Source: Pyrrhosoma nymphula (Eukaryota > Arthropoda > Insecta > Odonata > Coenagrionidae). Taken from it: a DNA stretch of 64,000 bases. The notes under the pieces are model-generated. The model was not told the origin of the DNA, made no database searches, and worked only from the letters and a program-made list of their open reading frames with translations. Where the stretch lies: positions 28,389,614-28,453,613 of the forward strand of contig OY754334.1 in the NCBI GenBank assembly GCA_963573305.1, read 5' to 3'. Below, piece after piece: positions 1-11,968 of the stretch (position 1 is the first letter of the stretch; each line of letters opens with the position of its first letter). A program made the position numbers and the translations under genes.

Positions 1-1315
1 TCCATATTTCACCTATTTTCGCATTCAACACCATGCGATTTCAAGTTCATTTTGCAGAAAAAATAGAGCTAAAAGGTATGATTTTATTGTTCATACCAGA
101 TAGGAAACAGTGTTCAATAATGTAGCTATAATATAAATAAAATGACACTGAATTCATTACACGTTGGAACCGCGCAAAGAATGGGCTCATGGAAGTGTCC
201 ATAAAGACCGTAAATGTTCATGAGACCTCGGAAGGACCGATAGTAAAAATTGTCATTTGGTACAGGTCAGCCTGTTCAACATCGGATCGAAAAACAGAGG
301 CCTGCACTTTGGAATATCCAACTTGCAACAATTTCAGCAGATGCTTCAGTGGAGTGAAATATGTAGAAAGTATAAATGTTTATTTCTTGGAGTGTGAAAG
401 TATTTTAATTTTGATTTATTGGGAATCACCGCATCATATATAGTATTATTATATATTTATAGTAATAAAATACGATTCATGCGATAAACTATACTGCTCA
501 TATCATGCACAAAACTATAATTTGAGGGAAACTGGAAATTAAAAAAATAATTTTCGTAAATTGCAGTAAAGAGTCTTCTGAAGCTTTAATTTAAGAAAAT
601 TGACAATTTTCCACAATATTTCCACACATATTTATATTATGGAAAATTGCCAATTTTCTTTCATTACGATATTCCACCATATCACACCTGAAATGCCTCT
701 TTTTAGTCTTCTGAAGCTTTGGATAGCGTGGTATTAGTGAATGCAAGACTCATCTTCTCCAGCATTACCCTTTTATATGCACTGCTACATCATGGGGGAG
801 GGGGATGATTGGAGATCAGGGTCAGGCACAGAGTAGGGAAATGGGGGATTAAAACTACTGGTCCCTTATAGCACCCCCCAGTGTAAACTTACACACACAG
901 TGACCTATTTTTAGGACATGGACCCAGTCCAAATATTTTTTATTGCACATCTGCCAAGAGCTTTTGTGAGGGCTGCAGCCATTCCTATGGTGGAGAACAG
1001 GCATGGGCAAGCTTCTTCGGTGAGTGGGCCAGATTTGACCACCCTTTTTTGAACAAAATCTAGGGAACTTGTGCTCTACTCTTAATGAAACAAGTTTTTA
1101 AAATCTCCCATGGTCGTAATAAATTGACACCACTCATCAAAAGTACACAGCAATTGCTGTGTTGGTCTGCGGTAAAAAAGGAGCAATTCCACGGCAGTGA
1201 CCAACCACAACCTCTCAACCAAAAAACCCTTCTGTGGTGGTTTACGATAATGTTACTTCCTCGCCAGTGACACAACCACAGACACATACACACTCAACCC
1301 AAATAGGGATCCTTC
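1..1315. other. No gene recognised
   Basis: I see no coding sequence here. At about 590-690 there is a weak copy of a sequence that also follows the foldback element near 60940; both read TGGAAAATTGCCA followed by a TTTCTTTCATTA-like stretch and ATTCCACCA. The short open frames are what chance would give in AT-rich DNA. Confidence 0.6.
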
Positions 1316-1491
1316 CAGGGCCGGCATAAGACAAAATTTTCACCCGGGCGAGAGAGTATTCAGGCGCCCCCCTCTCTGCTTATCAAACCCATTCACCGGT
1401 TAAGCGTTGTAGTAAAAAATATTTTTACAACATCACGGCTCCCTTCCTTTGCGGCACTCTGGGCAGTTGACCGGACCTTAAGCCGGGCCTG
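1316..1491. mobile_element. hAT-type MITE with 8-bp target duplication
   Basis: The 176-bp element starts CAGGGCCGGCATAAG and ends CTTAAGCCGGGCCTG, which are imperfect inverted repeats. The 8-mer GATCCTTC lies immediately outside both ends (1308-1315 and 1492-1499). An 8-bp target duplication and CAGGG-type ends are known hallmarks of the hAT superfamily. The interior has no coding capacity, so it is a non-autonomous element that would have relied on an hAT transposase supplied elsewhere. Confidence 0.85.
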
Positions 1492-1499
1492 GATCCTTC

Positions 1500-2635
1500 A
1501 CTAGGGCTGATGGGACCCTGCTAAGGATGCCTGGGTTATGACCATAAAACCACTCACAAGCACTCAGAAAATCACTTATTCACACTCAAACAGGCCCAAT
1601 TGTTGTGTACTTGTGACGAGTGGTGCCAATTGATTACGGCCATTAGAGATTTTTAAAGCTTGTTACTTTTTTGACCAGTGGGTGAGATTGAGTGGTAACT
1701 TATATAATAGTGATAATATCTATGGCAAATAGGAAACAGACTGTGGGCCACTTGAAAATACCCACAGGACCAGATCCGGCCCGCAGGCTGTAGGTTGCTC
1801 AACAGTAGTGTAGAAGAACACTGCGAGGGCCATTACTACTAGAGATGACAAGGGAAGTGAGTGAGAATCAACAGAAGTATTAAAAAAGGTAAGAGGAAGG
1901 TGGAGGAAGTGGAAGTAATTCAGCTCCAAAACCAAAGAAAAAACTAATTCCTTTGAGCCAAAAGTTAGTAATAGAGGGTCATTCCATTGTAAATCGACCA
2001 ATTATTCTAAAAAATGGCATATCACCATCTCAGATTTCGACGAAATTTAGCGCATGGGTAGTGCCTACCTTTGCGGCCCATAACTCGTTGACTAAATGAA
2101 CCAGAAAATTTTTCCCTGAGTTATAGGCAAACGTACACCACATGGACGATTAAAAAATGTCATTTTACACCCTATTTGTAGAAGCTCCAGCAGACTTATT
2201 TTATTTAGCATAAATGTAAAAATTGTATCAATATAAATACCAAAGACTAGACTTGATACTATTGATCTTGAATGTTGACTTTGTGCAAGTTTAAATGCTT
2301 CTTCAACTGCTCTAAGTCAAAGTTCAAAATATCATTTTTTGTAACTTCGGGCAATAAATAAACCCAGAAGGACTCCAAGTAACAGGCTATTTTTTTCCTT
2401 TCTTATTAATCACGCATTTGTATTGTGTACTGTATGATTAAAAAGTAAAATATGGATTTTGACCATCCCTCACCAAGGAAATATCCCAAGAACCTGAGAA
2501 ATTTAGAAAAAAATGGTTTTTCGGAGATTAAAAATCCATGTGGCAAAGGTTTTAAAAATCAGGTGAGTGCTGATTTAGCAAGTGCTTAGGATGTTCTTTC
2601 AAGAAAAAAGAGTTGAGTTGTGTTTTCTAGGGGCC
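1500..2635. other. No gene recognised
   Basis: No protein family or RNA gene is recognisable. At 1740-1806 the stretch ending GGCCCGCAGGCTGTAGGTTG resembles the ends of old hAT elements. The possible partner end near 1005 is too diverged to define an element. Confidence 0.5.
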
Positions 2636-2639
2636 TTGG

Positions 2640-2775
2640 TCGACCTATTGAGGAGATCAAATTTGTCAGAGTACAGGGACCTCAGAGAGGCTCAGGAGCG
2701 TAGGTGGTCAGAGTACAGGTTTCTTGTCTTGGGACCCAGGGTTCGATCCTCGGAATGGGGCAGTCATTTATGAGT
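2640..2775 (+). repeat. Possible tRNA-derived SINE fragment
   Basis: A B-box-like GGTTCGATCCT at about 2740 matches the RNA polymerase III internal promoter consensus GGTTCGANNCC. No convincing A box can be placed at the expected distance upstream, so this is either a truncated SINE or a chance match. Confidence 0.3.
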
Positions 2776-2907
2776 AGAAACCAGATCCCCAGTTTTGAGA
2801 TGTATTCCCTTCTTTATGAAGTTAATGGTTTGAGGCGTAATTTTATGGAACTCCTTCATGATTGAAAAGAAAAAACTTTGTTCAGTTTCACATAAAATAA
2901 TTTTAAT

Positions 2908-2943
2908 GCCGACCTAGGCTTCGTCGCTGAGCGACATCATCAG
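2908..2943 (-). ncRNA. Hammerhead-ribozyme-like motif, copy 1
   Basis: On the minus strand the order is CTGATGA, a perfect 5-bp hairpin (GTCGC, loop TCA, GCGAC), GAAG, and then CCTAGG followed by TC. This follows the hammerhead core CUGAUGA - helix II - GAAA - helix III - UH, with GAAG in place of GAAA and a palindromic helix III. Helix I pairing is poor, so activity is uncertain. The motif belongs to the dispersed family described in the findings. Penelope-like retroelements are known to carry minimal hammerheads with very short helix III, but no Penelope reverse transcriptase is visible in this window. Confidence 0.45.
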
Positions 2944-2984
2944 GTAGTTTACAGAACATTTTTCCACAATATATAGGTACACTG

Positions 2985-3100
2985 GGGGGAAAGGTTTAGA
3001 AGAGGAGGGAGAGGGTTCGTCTGGGGGAGGGTAGGGCTGGGGGAGAGTGGGGGGAGCAGAAGGAGGATGGAAGGAGGAGAAGAAGGAGCAACCCTCCCCC
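2985..3100 (+). repeat. Purine-rich low-complexity tract
   Basis: The stretch is dominated by runs of G with A, for example GGGGGAGAGTGGGGGGAGCA near 3040. It has no coding capacity. Confidence 0.7.
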
Positions 3101-3294
3101 CAACTCCGTTGAACGGTTTGCGTGGAATAAAATCAGTCCGGTCTTTTTTTGATCACTACTTGTATGTATCTACATTATGATCGGCTTATGGCATATTTAA
3201 ATAAAATTCAATAATTGTGAAAAATTAAAATTATTGGTTTTTATAACAAATATAAATATAGTAGACAGTGAATCAGACATAAAAATTGTACGGT

Positions 3295-3400
3295 ATCCAG
3301 ACAGCCTTTCCCCCACCCAGATTTGAACATGGGATGGGTTGTAAGATTTATCTCCGCATGGAAAGATTGTTTCTTACCCCTACACCACCATGACACATTA
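3295..3400 (-). repeat. tRNA-derived SINE head
   Basis: On the minus strand a tRNA-like A box (TGGTGGTGTAGGGGTAAG) is followed about 55 bases later by a B box (TGTTCAAATCTGG). This spacing fits the split polymerase III promoter of a tRNA-derived SINE. The sequence is too diverged to be a functional tRNA gene. The 3' body of the SINE is not clearly delimited. Confidence 0.6.
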
Positions 3401-3957
3401 GTGAATGCATCATTATAGTCTGATTAGTGGAGTGTGCACCAATGGCATGAATTTGATGGATCGATTGTCATGTCAGAACTTCAGCATGCATCGATATATT
3501 GTACAATCCTGCACATCCATGTGATCCATGCTTATCTACCATCGACAGGACCTTACTCTCTGCATAGCGCTTGCGTGTATTGGTGTTGTTGTAGTATGCC
3601 TCTTGGAATGTCCAAATATATTTAATCCATCTAATATAATTTGACCACTTTCTGCTTTGATATCGATTTTTGGAAGCTTCTTCGAAATCACCTCCTTTTT
3701 CATTTTGGCCTGCAACGTTTGGATTCTGATTTTTGGACGATTTGCCTACATACTGATGCTCTTGATTTTGATCTACACCCATCTGGAACATGATTTTTGG
3801 TTTACCTTGCATTTATCTGCTTAAGTGAATCCGGTGAGAACAGAAGAAACAAAGAGCAGAGAATTATTGGCGAGATATATTTAATTTTTTCATAGAATAT
3901 GTACTGTTTTGAAGAATTAATAATTTTGTCATCTTGATGTACAAAATAAAATTTATC

Positions 3958-4110
3958 ATGTCAGATGCTTTCAGATCCAAGCCAACTTTGGCTTCTTATG
4001 ACAACAAGGAGGTGAAAGAGAAAATCATAGATTGGCTCAGACTTGCAAATACTAGGTATCAGAGACAGGAGCACAAAGGTGGAAATAAGTGCTTTAAAAT
4101 TTTGCAATAA
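3958..4110 (+). CDS. Short open frame of unknown nature (50 aa)
   Basis: I do not recognise this protein. The 50-residue frame opens with ATG and reads like real coding sequence: it is charged and helix-forming, with NKEVKEKIIDWLRLANTRYQ in its middle. No start context, splice sites or partner exons can be established. It may be a fragment of a transposon or host exon, or chance. Downstream, 4130-4410 contains several diverged GTTGCAACGTTTC-like motifs. Confidence 0.2.
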   Translation: MSDAFRSKPTLASYDNKEVKEKIIDWLRLANTRYQRQEHKGGNKCFKILQ

Positions 4111-4119
4111 AATGAATAA

Positions 4120-4410
4120 GCACATCTTGAATATTATTTATAAAGGGTTGTATGAGTGTTGCAAATATGTTTTCCAAAGGTTGCGATAACGTTTCCATGT
4201 AGCTTGCTATTATGTTGCATTTGTGTTGCAGGAATATAGTAGAGAGGACTTTTGGCTGCTTTTGTGACGTTTCCAGAACGTTGCAGCAACTCCACATAGG
4301 TTGCGGTGCAACGTTTCTGTTATGTTTTCACAACTCATTTGGTTTACAGGGAAGCCACTTCTGTACTCAGCTAATCCAAATTGTTCTATAAAATCATGTT
4401 GCAAACGTTT
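4120..4410. repeat. Degenerate repeats of a GTTGCAACGTTTC-like motif
   Basis: Variants such as GTTGCGATAACGTTTCC, CGTTGCAGCAACTCC, GTGCAACGTTTCTG and GTTGCAAACGTTTCTC recur over about 250 bases in both orientations. This suggests an old internally repetitive element with no coding capacity. Confidence 0.4.
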
Positions 4411-4536
4411 CTCTTTCTATACATATGTATATATTATAATTGATTGTGTGTAATATGTGATAATATTTGCCCTGAAATTTTTTGTTGGGCAAACTTAAAG
4501 CGTAATATAAGCAAAAGCTAGCATTCTTCCCCATTC

Positions 4537-4788
4537 CAGTGGCATAGCCAGGTTTTGGGTCTTGGAGGCGCCAACTTATAAATTAACCAGTTTACTAAAC
4601 TTCATCAATTTTGGTGATGCAATAGGCTGATGGGTTTGTACAAAATATGACAAGACAAGGCATTGCACACATTTATTTTTTGTATTTTGGACTTTTGAGT
4701 GGAAAATTCACAGACATAGAGGCACCAGAACATGGGGCGGAGGGGGGAGGGGGGGGGGGCATTCGCCCCCCACCTGGATATGCTACTG
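4537..4788. mobile_element. hAT-like MITE
   Basis: The 252-bp element starts CAGTGGCATAGCCAGG and ends CCTGGATATGCTACTG, which are imperfect inverted repeats. The 7-mer CCCATTC flanks both ends (4530-4536 and 4789-4795). The ends resemble the right terminus of the hAT relic at 30172-30191. The interior holds a long G run (about 4735-4760) next to CGCCCCCC. Confidence 0.75.
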
Positions 4789-4799
4789 CCCATTCCTTG

Positions 4800-5814
4800 C
4801 AATTTAAATCCCTACATCTGTGCTGCTAAATTAATCAAAAATAAGTGCTCTATAAATAGGTGATCTGTTCCATTTGCTCCATCACAAGCCAACCAACCTT
4901 TATAGTTCTGTAAAACCTCTTTGCCTTCTTCAGGTCATGACTTATCTTTACTGCGTACCTTTCATATTCCCTATGAAATACACTCAATATTGACTAATTT
5001 CTTCATTAACTGGCTAATTCAGGTGTGATTCAGAGTTCTCAGAATTCTGCATTATGCGCATTCTTGTAAGGTGGACTGCCAAGAGTAAAGACAAGCATAG
5101 GTCTGAGCCTCATCCTGCATTTTCACTGTGAGTACACCAAGTCCCCCTGCTTTAACTCAACCCAATTGCCAAAGTGATCTCGTACTCACTGGTTGGATCT
5201 GCATGGACTGAGATGTGCCGTTAGTAAGCCAGTGCTTCTTGGGGTAGCACATTACATTATTCATCTCTTTCGGGCATGCATGGACCTCTCCTCAATTTCA
5301 TCTAGTACCTACACGCAGGTCTGACTCCAAAAGAGACTCCAATCCCTCCTAGATAGATAGCTATTGTGCTAGGTGCTGTGTGCCCTGTGTGTGAAACCTC
5401 TGCTTTGTTAGCCAGCCAGTCTTGCAGTATTTGCTAGAGACTTTAACCATTTGGCTGTGCAAAGCAACTGAATTTGCTGGACATAATTTGGGTCCCTACC
5501 ACAGAGTAAATTAACCCCATGTTCAAGATAAATTTGTCGCATGAAGCGACTATTCTCTCCTAGTATCAGCTACTTAAAAAGTACCAATATAAAAATTTTT
5601 GTGACTTTTTCACATTTCTCAGGAATATTCAGACAATCAGGTGATGCTGTCACAATTGTTGAGGTGCAGCTGAGTACACCCAATGCAGAACTCTGGTGTG
5701 ATTATTAGAAAATGTAATGGGCTTTATGTGCTGCCCACCTAATTTCATTATCTCCACCTCTTTCCATGCCTCCCATGCAGCACTAATTATATCACTTAAC
5801 ATTAACAAATTGCA
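4800..5814. other. No gene recognised
   Basis: Nothing in either strand resembles a known gene, RNA or element end. Confidence 0.5.
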
Positions 5815-6025
5815 TGAATGTAGAGCCCCAGTGGTGATGGGGTAACGTCCTCGCCTGCCAATCCGATGATCGTGGGTCCGAGTCCTGCCTGGATGGATTT
5901 TCTCCACCCAGGACATGGGTGTTTTTGCTCGTATGTTGTTAATGTTTCATCACCCTATGTAAGAGGCCATTGCAAGCTGTTTTTGGGGTAGTTGAAAATA
6001 AATAAAAATAAATAAATAAATACTG
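5815..6025 (+). repeat. tRNA-derived SINE with (AAAT)n tail
   Basis: A tRNA-like head carries an A box (GTGGTGATGGGGTAACG, about 5829) and a B box (GGGTCCGAGTCCTG, about 5874). A non-tRNA body follows, and the element ends in an AAATAAATAAATAAATA tail. A polymerase III promoter, an unrelated body and a simple A-rich tail are the standard SINE layout. It would have depended on a LINE for mobilisation. Confidence 0.8.
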
Positions 6026-6029
6026 AAAT

Positions 6030-7365
6030 GACTTTGAATGGAAAATCTTCACTCATGCAAAAGAAAGAGCTAATTAGCTGATTATTGTGGCAAAGGCAAA
6101 AGGAAAACTCCATGAATTACACTCAACAGAGAAGCTTAGAGCAACTTCACAGATAATAACCTGGAATTCCAATTGCTGCTGAGAAAATAAACAAAGGCTC
6201 TATCTGGATCTGTGGTGCACATATATTCAAAGGGGTAGGTGGTTTAGGAGATAAGTCCATCCATGCAGCATTCTGTAGAATTTGCTGAATTATTTCTTTA
6301 CTCCCCTTATGGACTACAACACTGAAGTAGTGTAAGGAGTAAGCTGAGCAATATATCTCATTAGCCGTCACAAACTGAATAATTTTAGCAAAAAAGCTTG
6401 GATTTGCATAGAAAAAGAAGGGACTCAGAGCAAACACTTCTGGCCCCTTCCTTCCCTCCCATTTTCCTGCTCAAGTTCATCATTCATGTATTCTATAATT
6501 TAACAGATATCACTCAAAAAATATCATATTTTGTTATTTGTGGGTGTCTACTGATAAAGGTAGGTTTAGATGGAGATAAGATTACCTCAGGTGATCATTC
6601 AACTAACTCCAGGCAACTACCTCCTTATACAATTTCTTTGTTCAATGTTGTGAATGTACTACCTATCTTCATCCCATCCGTAGATCATATTCTCATTCTC
6701 CCCCTTCCTTACTCTCAAAATATCCTCCCCTTTTTTAGGGTCTTTAGCTCCTATTGCCCCTTATTTCCTGCCTCTATCCTACTCAGGGCTAGCGTAATGC
6801 TACCAAGTGCATCTATTGGGTTGAGCATGGCAGGTCGACCTTTAGATATAGAGATTAGCTGCAAAATTAGTGAGTTCACTTGACAAATATGCAGTCATGA
6901 ACAAAAAGTGGTGGTATTGAGAGGGTGTGGGGGGCCATCCTTATGTAAGATGGCTTTAAAATACTATGAAAATCTATGAAGATGTTGTGACTTGGTGAAC
7001 GGCTACCATCAACCTATAGGCATTCAGTAATCTGGATGAGCAGGCAGCAGCCCTCTTCATATGAGTGAAGGTGGAGGCTACACAGGTCGGTACAGCGGCA
7101 CTCATTACACTACAAGAAGAGTAAGTTATTTAAAACTATCTAATCCTAAGTGGCTGTAGTAGGTACTGAGAGGTGGAAGGCAACAGAAAACCACCAAGTT
7201 GTTATCCTGAGGAGAAATAGCTCTTCAACATTTTCCTCCTATGTGTTTTATTATGAAAGACATGATGAAATTCTCTTGAGCAAAATACTCCGGTGGTAAA
7301 CTAGTCCCCGATTCAGATCTCTGGGCGGGGATCATTGGAGAAGGTACATCAGTGATGGGCAGCAT
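6030..7365. other. No gene recognised; possibly the 5' part of the next LINE
   Basis: No recognisable coding sequence. A frame at 6398-6883 could encode 161 residues but has no recognisable domain and a hydrophobic, low-complexity composition. The last few hundred bases, from about 7080, may be the untranslated 5' region of the LINE that follows. Confidence 0.4.
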
Positions 7366-10365
7366 TTTAGGATTGGTAATGGGAATGTAAGATCCCTTTG
7401 AGGCTGTGGATGATTTGAAAACCTAAAAATGGAGATGAGAAGAATGGGTCTAGATATATTAGGTAGGTACCTATCAGATGAATGAAATGGCCCAAAGCAG
7501 AGGACTTTGCCACTGCATTATGGACTCAGGCTCTACAAATATGCAGAGGTTGGAATAATATTTAGGATAAGTAGCGATACGCAAGTGAAAAGCTACCTTG
7601 AAAACAGCAAAAGAATAACTATGGTTAGATTAGCAATAAAACCTAAAGACACAGTGGTGGTACAAGCCAAGATCAGATTACAAAGATGATGATGTAGAAG
7701 AAATGTACGATGCAAAAGAAGAAGTGATAAGGAATGTGAAAAGGGATAAAAAGTTAATTATTCTTTGAGACTGGAATGCATTTGTTAGAAAAGGCCAAGA
7801 AAATAAGACAGAGGAAAGTATGGTTTGTGAAAACAAAACAATAGGGGAGAGAGCTGATTCAGTCTGCACACAAAACAGCCATGTTGTTACAAACAATATT
7901 GCGCAACCTAGAGCGAAGAAGATACATATGGAAAATGCCAGGAGAAAGAAGAAGATTCTGAATTGTTTATATATTACTATAACAAAGATTTAGAAATCAA
8001 GTAAAAGACTACAAGAGCTACCTTGGTTTGGATATTGACAGTGACTGCAAATTGGGTCATGATGAAATGTCAGCAAAAGTTAAAAAAAATAAAAGAAAAA
8101 AAAGTTAAACAAACAATCGTTGGCTGGTGGAAAGGCTGAGAGAGAAACAGAACAGAGATTGGCCAATCAAAGTGTTATAAACAAAGCTGAAGAGGAAGGA
8201 AATGAAACATACAGGACAGGTTAAATCAAAGAGAGATCAAAAACATAATTATTAACCCTTTAACTGCTCCCATCGTCTATTGGCGATTTGAAGTATGGTT
8301 TATGGTTTTATTAAAAAAAAGTTCAACAATTCGTATTCTACAGTAAAATCAGACGATAATTACTCATTGTAAATTTTAAAACTAATTTTCCTTTAAATAA
8401 ACAGTGACAAATTTTAAAATTACGCAAAAATTTAGAAAAAAAAGTTTGTGTTTGGGGAGAGCTATATTTAAGATTATTTGCACAGTTAAAGGGTTAATGC
8501 AGCTGAAGAGTAGTAAGATTGAGGAAAACTGAGAATTAGAAACCATGGATTGCACAGGAATTCCTGGACCTAATAGATGAAAGAAGATAGTAAAAAAAAT
8601 CAAAAATAGAAGAAGGACCACTAATATATAAAGTAACAATAAGCCATAATCAGCCATAAAGCAAGAAAGGGCAGAAAAGAATGTATGAATACCTAACTTA
8701 TGCAAAGAGGTGGGATGTAATCTCACCCAGGAAAAAGTTGAAGCTGCTTACAGAACAGTAAGAAGCTACTCTAAAGAATGTCCAATCAAATTTCATGTTA
8801 TTCGGAGTGAAGGCGGTGAAAACCTAGTTGAAACTAAAGAAATATAAAGAGTAGTTGGAGCAACTTTACAGTGGCAACGCACTGAATAGTAGGATGGTAG
8901 AGGATTAAGACACATTGGTAAAGACGAAAAAGGATACTGCATATAAAGATCAGAGTATGATGCTGCAGTAAAGTACTTGAGGAAGCAAAAGGTGCCATGA
9001 GTTAATGAAATTCCCTCAGAGGTCTTTAAGTATGTAGAAGTGAGGACCCTAGATAAGTCAGACAGCTTAATTTGTGACAAAACTCAACTGGGCAAATGCC
9101 AACAGAATTTAAAATCATGTAATCATCCTTATCCCAAAGAAGAAAAGATCCTACATACCTGAGGACTATAGACGAATCAGCTTTAAAGCACATGCATCGA
9201 AAACTCTGACCAGAATCTACAGAGAATGGAGTTGAAGATGGAAGAATTCCTGGATGAATACCAGTTACGTTTCAGGAAAAGTAGGGGAATGAAAAAAACT
9301 ATTTCAGCCCTGAGAATTATCATACAGAAGAGGATTCAAAAGGACCAGACCACATATACTTTCTTCACCTAGAGAAAGCATTTGGCAATGTGGATTAGAT
9401 CAGAATGCTGCCAACATTGAAGAGCATAGGAGTGTTTTATGACAGAAGAGCGAGCATTAGGCAGGCTATATGAGGAACAGCTAGCAGTGATAAAATGAGG
9501 TGGAATAGCAGAGGAAGCAGAAGTGAGGAAAGGAGTATGACAAGGATGCATGTTGTCACACATGATCTTCAATATATACATTGAAAAAGCCATAAATTAA
9601 ATAAAGGAAAAATTGAAAGCAGGAATACAAGTACCTACATGGAAAAAAATCAGCATTCTACATTTCACTGACAGCATATAAATTCTCCCTAATAAGAAGG
9701 AAGATAAAATGAGAATCAAACTTTATGTAAAAAAAACATGAATAAATACAACTTGAATATTAATGTAAAAAATACCAAGGTTATGGTTTGTGGAAGAAAT
9801 TAGAAGACAGAATCACTGTCAAACTTGGACAATAAAGACTTGCACAAGTGGGAGAATTCTGATATTTGGGAAGCAGGATTACCAGTGATGGAAGAAGTAA
9901 GGAAGACATTGTGAGCAGAATAGCCCAAGCAAAGAAGGTATTCTACTAAAAAAGGAGTCTAAAAACTGCAGAGCAAATGAGATTGGAAGCAATGGAGATG
10001 TGGAGTTATCAATCAAAGATTGATGAAGTTCAGTTGGACAGAAAAAAAATTAAAGAAAAAGTCCTATGAGGAGTCGGAGGGAAAAGAATTACATATCATG
10101 AAAATTCTGCAGAAAAGGAGAGACATGCATATTGGGAACATTTTGCATCACAACACTATTGAAAACAATATTGGAGGGAAAAATGAATGGGAAGTGTTAC
10201 AGAGGAAGAAAAAGAATGCATACAAGAATGAATACATCAGGCAAATTATAAAGGACGTCAAAATGAATACTTAGGTGTGTAGCAATGAAGCAGTTGGAAG
10301 GGAGGAGAGTGGGGTAGAGAAATGCAACAAACTAATCTTCAGATTAATGACTGCAGGTGATGATG
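7366..10365 (+). pseudogene. Degenerate LINE: endonuclease plus reverse transcriptase
   Basis: This is a broken copy of a non-LTR retrotransposon with one long reading frame. It opens with the endonuclease start (GNVRS, then LKMEM, about 7370-7460). Later it shows pieces of the region after the endonuclease active site (RYIWKMPG near 7920, SDCKLGHDE near 8040). Reverse-transcriptase pieces follow (EDYRRISFKAHASKTLTR near 9160; LRFRKSRG near 9265; an AFGNVD-like stretch of motif A near 9390). Near 10090-10270 is the C-terminal region with the RRDMHIGNIL pattern. Stops and frameshifts are frequent, so it is dead. The tail ends in GATGATGAT, a simple repeat typical of this LINE type. It is distinct from, but related to, the LINE at 16413. 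A piggyBac-type MITE interrupts it at 8256-8493. Confidence 0.8.
8256..8493. mobile_element. piggyBac-type MITE inserted in the LINE relic
   Basis: The 238-bp element has perfect 11-bp inverted ends, CCCTTTAACTG and CAGTTAAAGGG, with TTAA immediately outside both (8252-8255 and 8494-8497). TTAA targets and CCC-type ends are diagnostic of the piggyBac superfamily. It has no coding capacity and lies between the endonuclease and reverse-transcriptase parts of the older LINE. Confidence 0.9.
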
Positions 10366-10694
10366 ATATTTTAATCTGTCTCCTCTTATTTCTCATTTCC
10401 TAGCAGCTTCTTTGTTGGTTCATTGTGCCATGACACCCACTTTAATGAATGTTTACCCCTGGAGGCCTATATCCTTGCCAAAGGCCAGGTGGTCTTTCAT
10501 GGGTGAATCCATGATATCCTTGGAGTGAGGGAAGAGTGTACCAATGGAGCAACTCAGAGTCCTAGATGGGAATTCTCATAGTAGACAGGATGTGGTTTCC
10601 TGATCCTCTTTGCAGCATCACCATGTATCTTCATTCTCATAGTGTTAAGGTGCTTCTTCAATTTGAAGTGGCCAGTTTAAAGCCTACCCTACCC

Positions 10695-10940
10695 TACCAT
10701 TGGAGCATGGTGGCCTAGTGGGTAGAGCTCTTGGCTACTGATTGAAGGGTCCTGGGTTCAAATCCGGGTGAAGTCTTTGGATGGCCCCGAAGAAAAAAAT
10801 TCCTCGGAGTGTGAGGTGGCCCAGGGAAAGGAACTGGCCCCCCTACCCTGAATGTGTGAAATTCACATGCCTGTGGCTTAGTCCGGGGTGAGCTCTATCC
10901 TCAACTATCCAAACCAACCTTCAGGTTGAATCACAGAGTG
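10695..10940 (+). repeat. tRNA-derived SINE
   Basis: The head has a clear A box (GTGGCCTAGTGGGTAGAGC, about 10709) and B box (GGGTTCAAATCCGGG, about 10753) at tRNA spacing. The body continues with ATGGCCCCGAAGAAAA and extends to about 10940. The internal promoter looks better preserved than in the other SINE fragments of this window. Confidence 0.8.
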
Positions 10941-10944
10941 AGCA

Positions 10945-11964
10945 CTGAGAGGCCCTACCATTGATTTTGCTTCTATCTAACGATAGAACCTTTTTGCATA
11001 ACTGGTATATGCCCCATCAATGAACCTCCTCACTTGCCTCAGGGCTTGTTCCGAGTACCAGATCTCAAAGTGTTGTGCTGTAACCTAATCTTTGCTTTAC
11101 ATTTTGTGATTTAAGGCATTAATTCAAAGCCCTTAATCATTTTTCTTCCTTTCTCTCCATTTCCCTCCACACCAATTTATGAAACACCTCCAATCTACTC
11201 TCATACTTCTCCCTCAGTATGCATATTTCTGCACCATATATCTATGGTTTTTATTACACATGGTTTGCTATAGTGGTCACTAGCATCCCACCCTGTCCGA
11301 AGGTGGTAAGGGAATTTTTCAAAGTTTTGAATGTATTTTCGATAAAACTTAGAAAATAATGCTGTCCATAAAAAAAACTCCAGAATGAAAGTTTAAGTAG
11401 GACAAGTACTATTTTTGGTGAGCAATATTTCATACAACACAAAACATTTTGCCAGTTGGGATGTATCTAGAAGTGATAGAGAAATTAAGTTACAGTTGAA
11501 CTGCTCTATAACAAACTCCCTTATAGCAAAATTTCCCAACAGCGAAATGTTTTCTTTAGCCCCAGTGAAATTTATAAAAGTTAAAGTATAGGAAAACTAT
11601 AGAAGTAAGAAATTTTTCCAGTACAAATGAGAGTTCATTCCTTTAATAGAGAGGTAAATGGTGCCAAAGTGTTATTCATATTTTTTTGTTTGGAACCATG
11701 CCTAGTTTTTAGTTACTAACCTGCCGTAGGCTTGTCACTTAACAATTGCACAGTAAAAATTAGCTGAAGGGTCCCTATTCACCAATAACAGTGGTGAAAA
11801 CTTTAACTCTGTCACAGTCCAGTCAGCCCTCTATTTTGGATACTCCCATGACAGGGGAAGTGATAAGGGCTAAGGTTTGATGAGCATTGTTTGGTGAATT
11901 ACTTGTGGCTGCCCAGGCAACAGAAATCTTTAATTTCCAATCCTTCATTTTTATTGATTTGCCC
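10945..11964. other. No gene recognised
   Basis: No coding sequence, RNA gene or element end was recognised in this AT-rich stretch. Confidence 0.5.
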
Positions 11965-11968
11965 TTAA

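Noticed and set aside
999..1806. Possible larger hAT element around the 1316 MITE
   Set aside because: CAGGCATGGGCAA on the left and TTGCTCAACAG on the right resemble hAT ends, but the pairing is poor and no 8-bp duplication was found.
5829..5890. Functional tRNA genes at the SINE heads
   Set aside because: The cloverleaf stems do not close and each head continues into a SINE body; the same holds for 3295, 10695, 15283 and 41523.
6398..6883. 161-codon open frame
   Set aside because: Hydrophobic, low-complexity content, no domain, no flanking splice or promoter evidence; probably chance.
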